From Halosimplex carlsbadense 2-9-1 (lineage in GTDB: Archaea; Halobacteriota; Halobacteria; Halobacteriales; Haloarculaceae): a stretch of 50,985 nucleotides of DNA. This document shows positions 50,007 to 50,985 of the stretch, one piece after another; position 1 is the first letter of the stretch, and each line of letters begins with the position of its first letter. The position numbers and the translations under genes were made by a program. Below the pieces are notes generated by a model. The model was not told where the DNA came from. It searched no databases and saw nothing but the letters and a program-made list of their open reading frames with translations. The stretch is from contig NZ_AOIU01000024.1 of the NCBI RefSeq assembly GCF_000337455.1, forward strand, positions 1-50,985. The letters are read 5' to 3'.

Positions 50007-50966
50007 TCAGTCGTCGGCCGACGCCGTCTCACCGAGGGCGGGCACGTCGATCTCGCCGGTGTCGAGTTCGGCCTCGACCTCGCGGGCCGCGGTGACCATG
50101 TTCTCCATCTTCTCGTAGGCCTTCTCGCGGGGGAGCAGCTTCAGGCCGCAGTCCGGGGAGATCGTGAGCTGCTCCGGCGGGACGACCTTCAGGCCCTGAC
50201 GGATGTTGTCCTTGATCTCCTCGACCGTCTCGACCTCGGCGGTGTGGTTGTCGATGACGCCCAGCGCCAGGTCGAGCGTGAACTCGGGATCGGTGAACAC
50301 GTCGATCTGCTCGTAGTCGCCGTTGGTGAGTTCGAGGTCGAGCTCGTCGATCGGGTAGTCGAGCACCTCGGGGTAGATCCGCGAGTAGTCGCCGTAACAG
50401 ACGTGGAGGCCGATGCGGACCTCCTCGGGGATGCCCTCGACGATCCGTTCGAGGCACTCGCCGACGATGGCGTGGTCGTCGGGCGTCGTGGCGAGCGCGG
50501 GCTCGTCGATCTGGATGTAGCGGGCGCCGGCGTCGACCAGCTGTTCGATCTCCTCGTTGACCAGTTCGGCCAGGTCGTATGCCAGCGCCTCGTCGTCGTC
50601 GTAGGCCTCGTTGAACGTCCAGTTGGCCAGCGTGTACGGGCCGGTGATGGGCACCTTGACGGGGCGGTCGGCGACGGAATCGGTGAACTCGAACTCGTCG
50701 ACGAGCCACTGCTCGCCGTATTCGACCTCCTCGGCGACGGAGGGCTTGTTGAAGTAGTTGTGGCCCCACACCTTCACGCGGCCGTTGAACTCGTAGCCCT
50801 CGATGCGCTCGGCGAAGTACTCGACCATCTCGGTCCGGCGCATCTCGCCGTCGACGACGGTGTCGAGGCCGGCCCGCTCGTGCTCCTCGGTGATGAGGCG
50901 AGCGGCGTCGTCCTTGGCCTCCTCCCACTCAGTGTCGCCGAAGTTGTCCTCGTCGTCCTCGTACAG
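50007..50966 (-). CDS. metE: Cobalamin-independent methionine synthase-like protein (MetE catalytic domain), N-terminus missing
   Basis: Partial: 319 residues to the stop are present; the gene runs off the true contig end at 50966. It transfers a methyl group from a folate-type donor to homocysteine. The (beta/alpha)8 barrel contains GPYTLANW, QIDEPALATTPDD, the zinc ligands HVCYGDY (His and Cys) and SPDCGLKLL (distal Cys). Archaeal MetE relatives lack the long N-terminal half of bacterial MetE, and in haloarchaea a companion gene usually encodes the second domain. Perhaps 40 residues are lost here. Bases beyond 50966 encode adapter-derived residues (MYKRQ in this frame) and must not be counted. 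Confidence 0.92.
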   Translation of the reverse strand: MYEDDEDNFGDTEWEEAKDDAARLITEEHERAGLDTVVDGEMRRTEMVEYFAERIEGYEFNGRVKVWGHNYFNKPSVAEEVEYGEQWLVDEFEFTDSVADRPVKVPITGPYTLANWTFNEAYDDDEALAYDLAELVNEEIEQLVDAGARYIQIDEPALATTPDDHAIVGECLERIVEGIPEEVRIGLHVCYGDYSRIYPEVLDYPIDELDLELTNGDYEQIDVFTDPEFTLDLALGVIDNHTAEVETVEEIKDNIRQGLKVVPPEQLTISPDCGLKLLPREKAYEKMENMVTAAREVEAELDTGEIDVPALGETASADD

Positions 50967-50985
50967 CTGTCTCTTATACACATCT
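50967..50985. other. Tn5/Nextera mosaic-end adapter remnant
   Basis: The terminal 19 bases, ctgtctcttatacacatct, are exactly the Tn5 mosaic end used in Nextera libraries. They interrupt the metE-type gene, and translation through them gives the adapter peptides MYKRQ and MCIRDS. This is a sequencing artefact at a contig end, not a transposon insertion. Confidence 0.97.

Noticed and set aside
50967..50985. Tn5-like transposon end inserted into the metE-type gene
   Set aside because: It is at the very end of the window, has the exact library adapter sequence, and has no transposon sequence beyond it.

Overview
The window is GC-rich archaeal DNA with very acidic proteins, leaderless-type promoters (TATA-like boxes 23-34 bases before many start codons), archaeal-type ribosomal proteins and RNA polymerase subunits (RpoD, RpoN, RpoK) and an ether-lipid isoprenoid pathway. 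Together these point to a haloarchaeon (class Halobacteria). The genus cannot be fixed from the sequence alone. The last 19 bases (50967-50985) are the Tn5/Nextera mosaic-end adapter, so the right edge is a contig end with residual adapter and not biology.

Layout from left to right. (1) 1-6283: a truncated HtpX protease, a 58-residue membrane protein, initiator tRNA-Met with extra copies of its 3' end beside it, a glycosyltransferase-2/GtrA pair divergent from a large DUF2298-type membrane protein, and an Mrp-type Fe-S carrier ATPase. (2) 6441-8629: two secreted or anchored accessory proteins. The DNA becomes clearly AT-richer inside the first and stays so through the second, which makes this the most foreign-looking stretch. 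(3) 8723-13882: an overlapping proteasome beta-alpha gene pair, a winged-helix/zinc-ribbon regulator, MoaA, a CNIG-motif membrane protein, a Nudix hydrolase and a small hypothetical.

(4) 14115-20247: the conserved information-processing block: tRNA-Ser, S13, S4, S11, RpoD, tRNA-Leu, L18e, L13, S9, RpoN, RpoK, enolase, S2, almost all overlapping or a few bases apart. (5) 20356-22425: a membrane-anchored molybdopterin oxidoreductase and a small membrane protein. (6) 22504-30719: mevalonate kinase, isopentenyl phosphate kinase, an acidic repeat protein, ribonuclease J, polyprenyl diphosphate synthase and glutamyl-tRNA synthetase. Three of these supply isoprenoids for archaeal lipids. (7) 30914-38370: a Bat-type regulator, a zinc ferredoxin, an EtfB-EtfA-FixC/FixX electron-transfer cluster that could route electrons between flavin, ferredoxin and quinone, a small hypothetical, an HTH-GNAT protein, a winged-helix protein and a 54-residue zinc microprotein.

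(8) 38371-38860 is a gene-free, hairpin-bearing GC-rich spacer. (9) 38861-43623: DUF456 protein and TmcA (minus strand), divergent from L7Ae-S28e-L24e-Ndk. L24e carries an unusual long acidic tail. (10) 43784-50966: a zinc microprotein, an aminoglycoside-phosphotransferase-like kinase, a three-gene MacB-like ABC system with a CARDB-like surface protein, a hypothetical, and the 3' part of a MetE-type methionine synthase.

The window is mostly core chromosome. I do not see a convincing new defence system, phage or transposon. The points most worth a second look are the AT-rich secreted-protein island, the tRNA-iMet 3'-end duplications, the beta-alpha proteasome operon, the acidic DPLAP-repeat protein, the repeat-bearing EtfA with FixC-FixX fusion, and the unexplained spacer/leader before rpl7ae.
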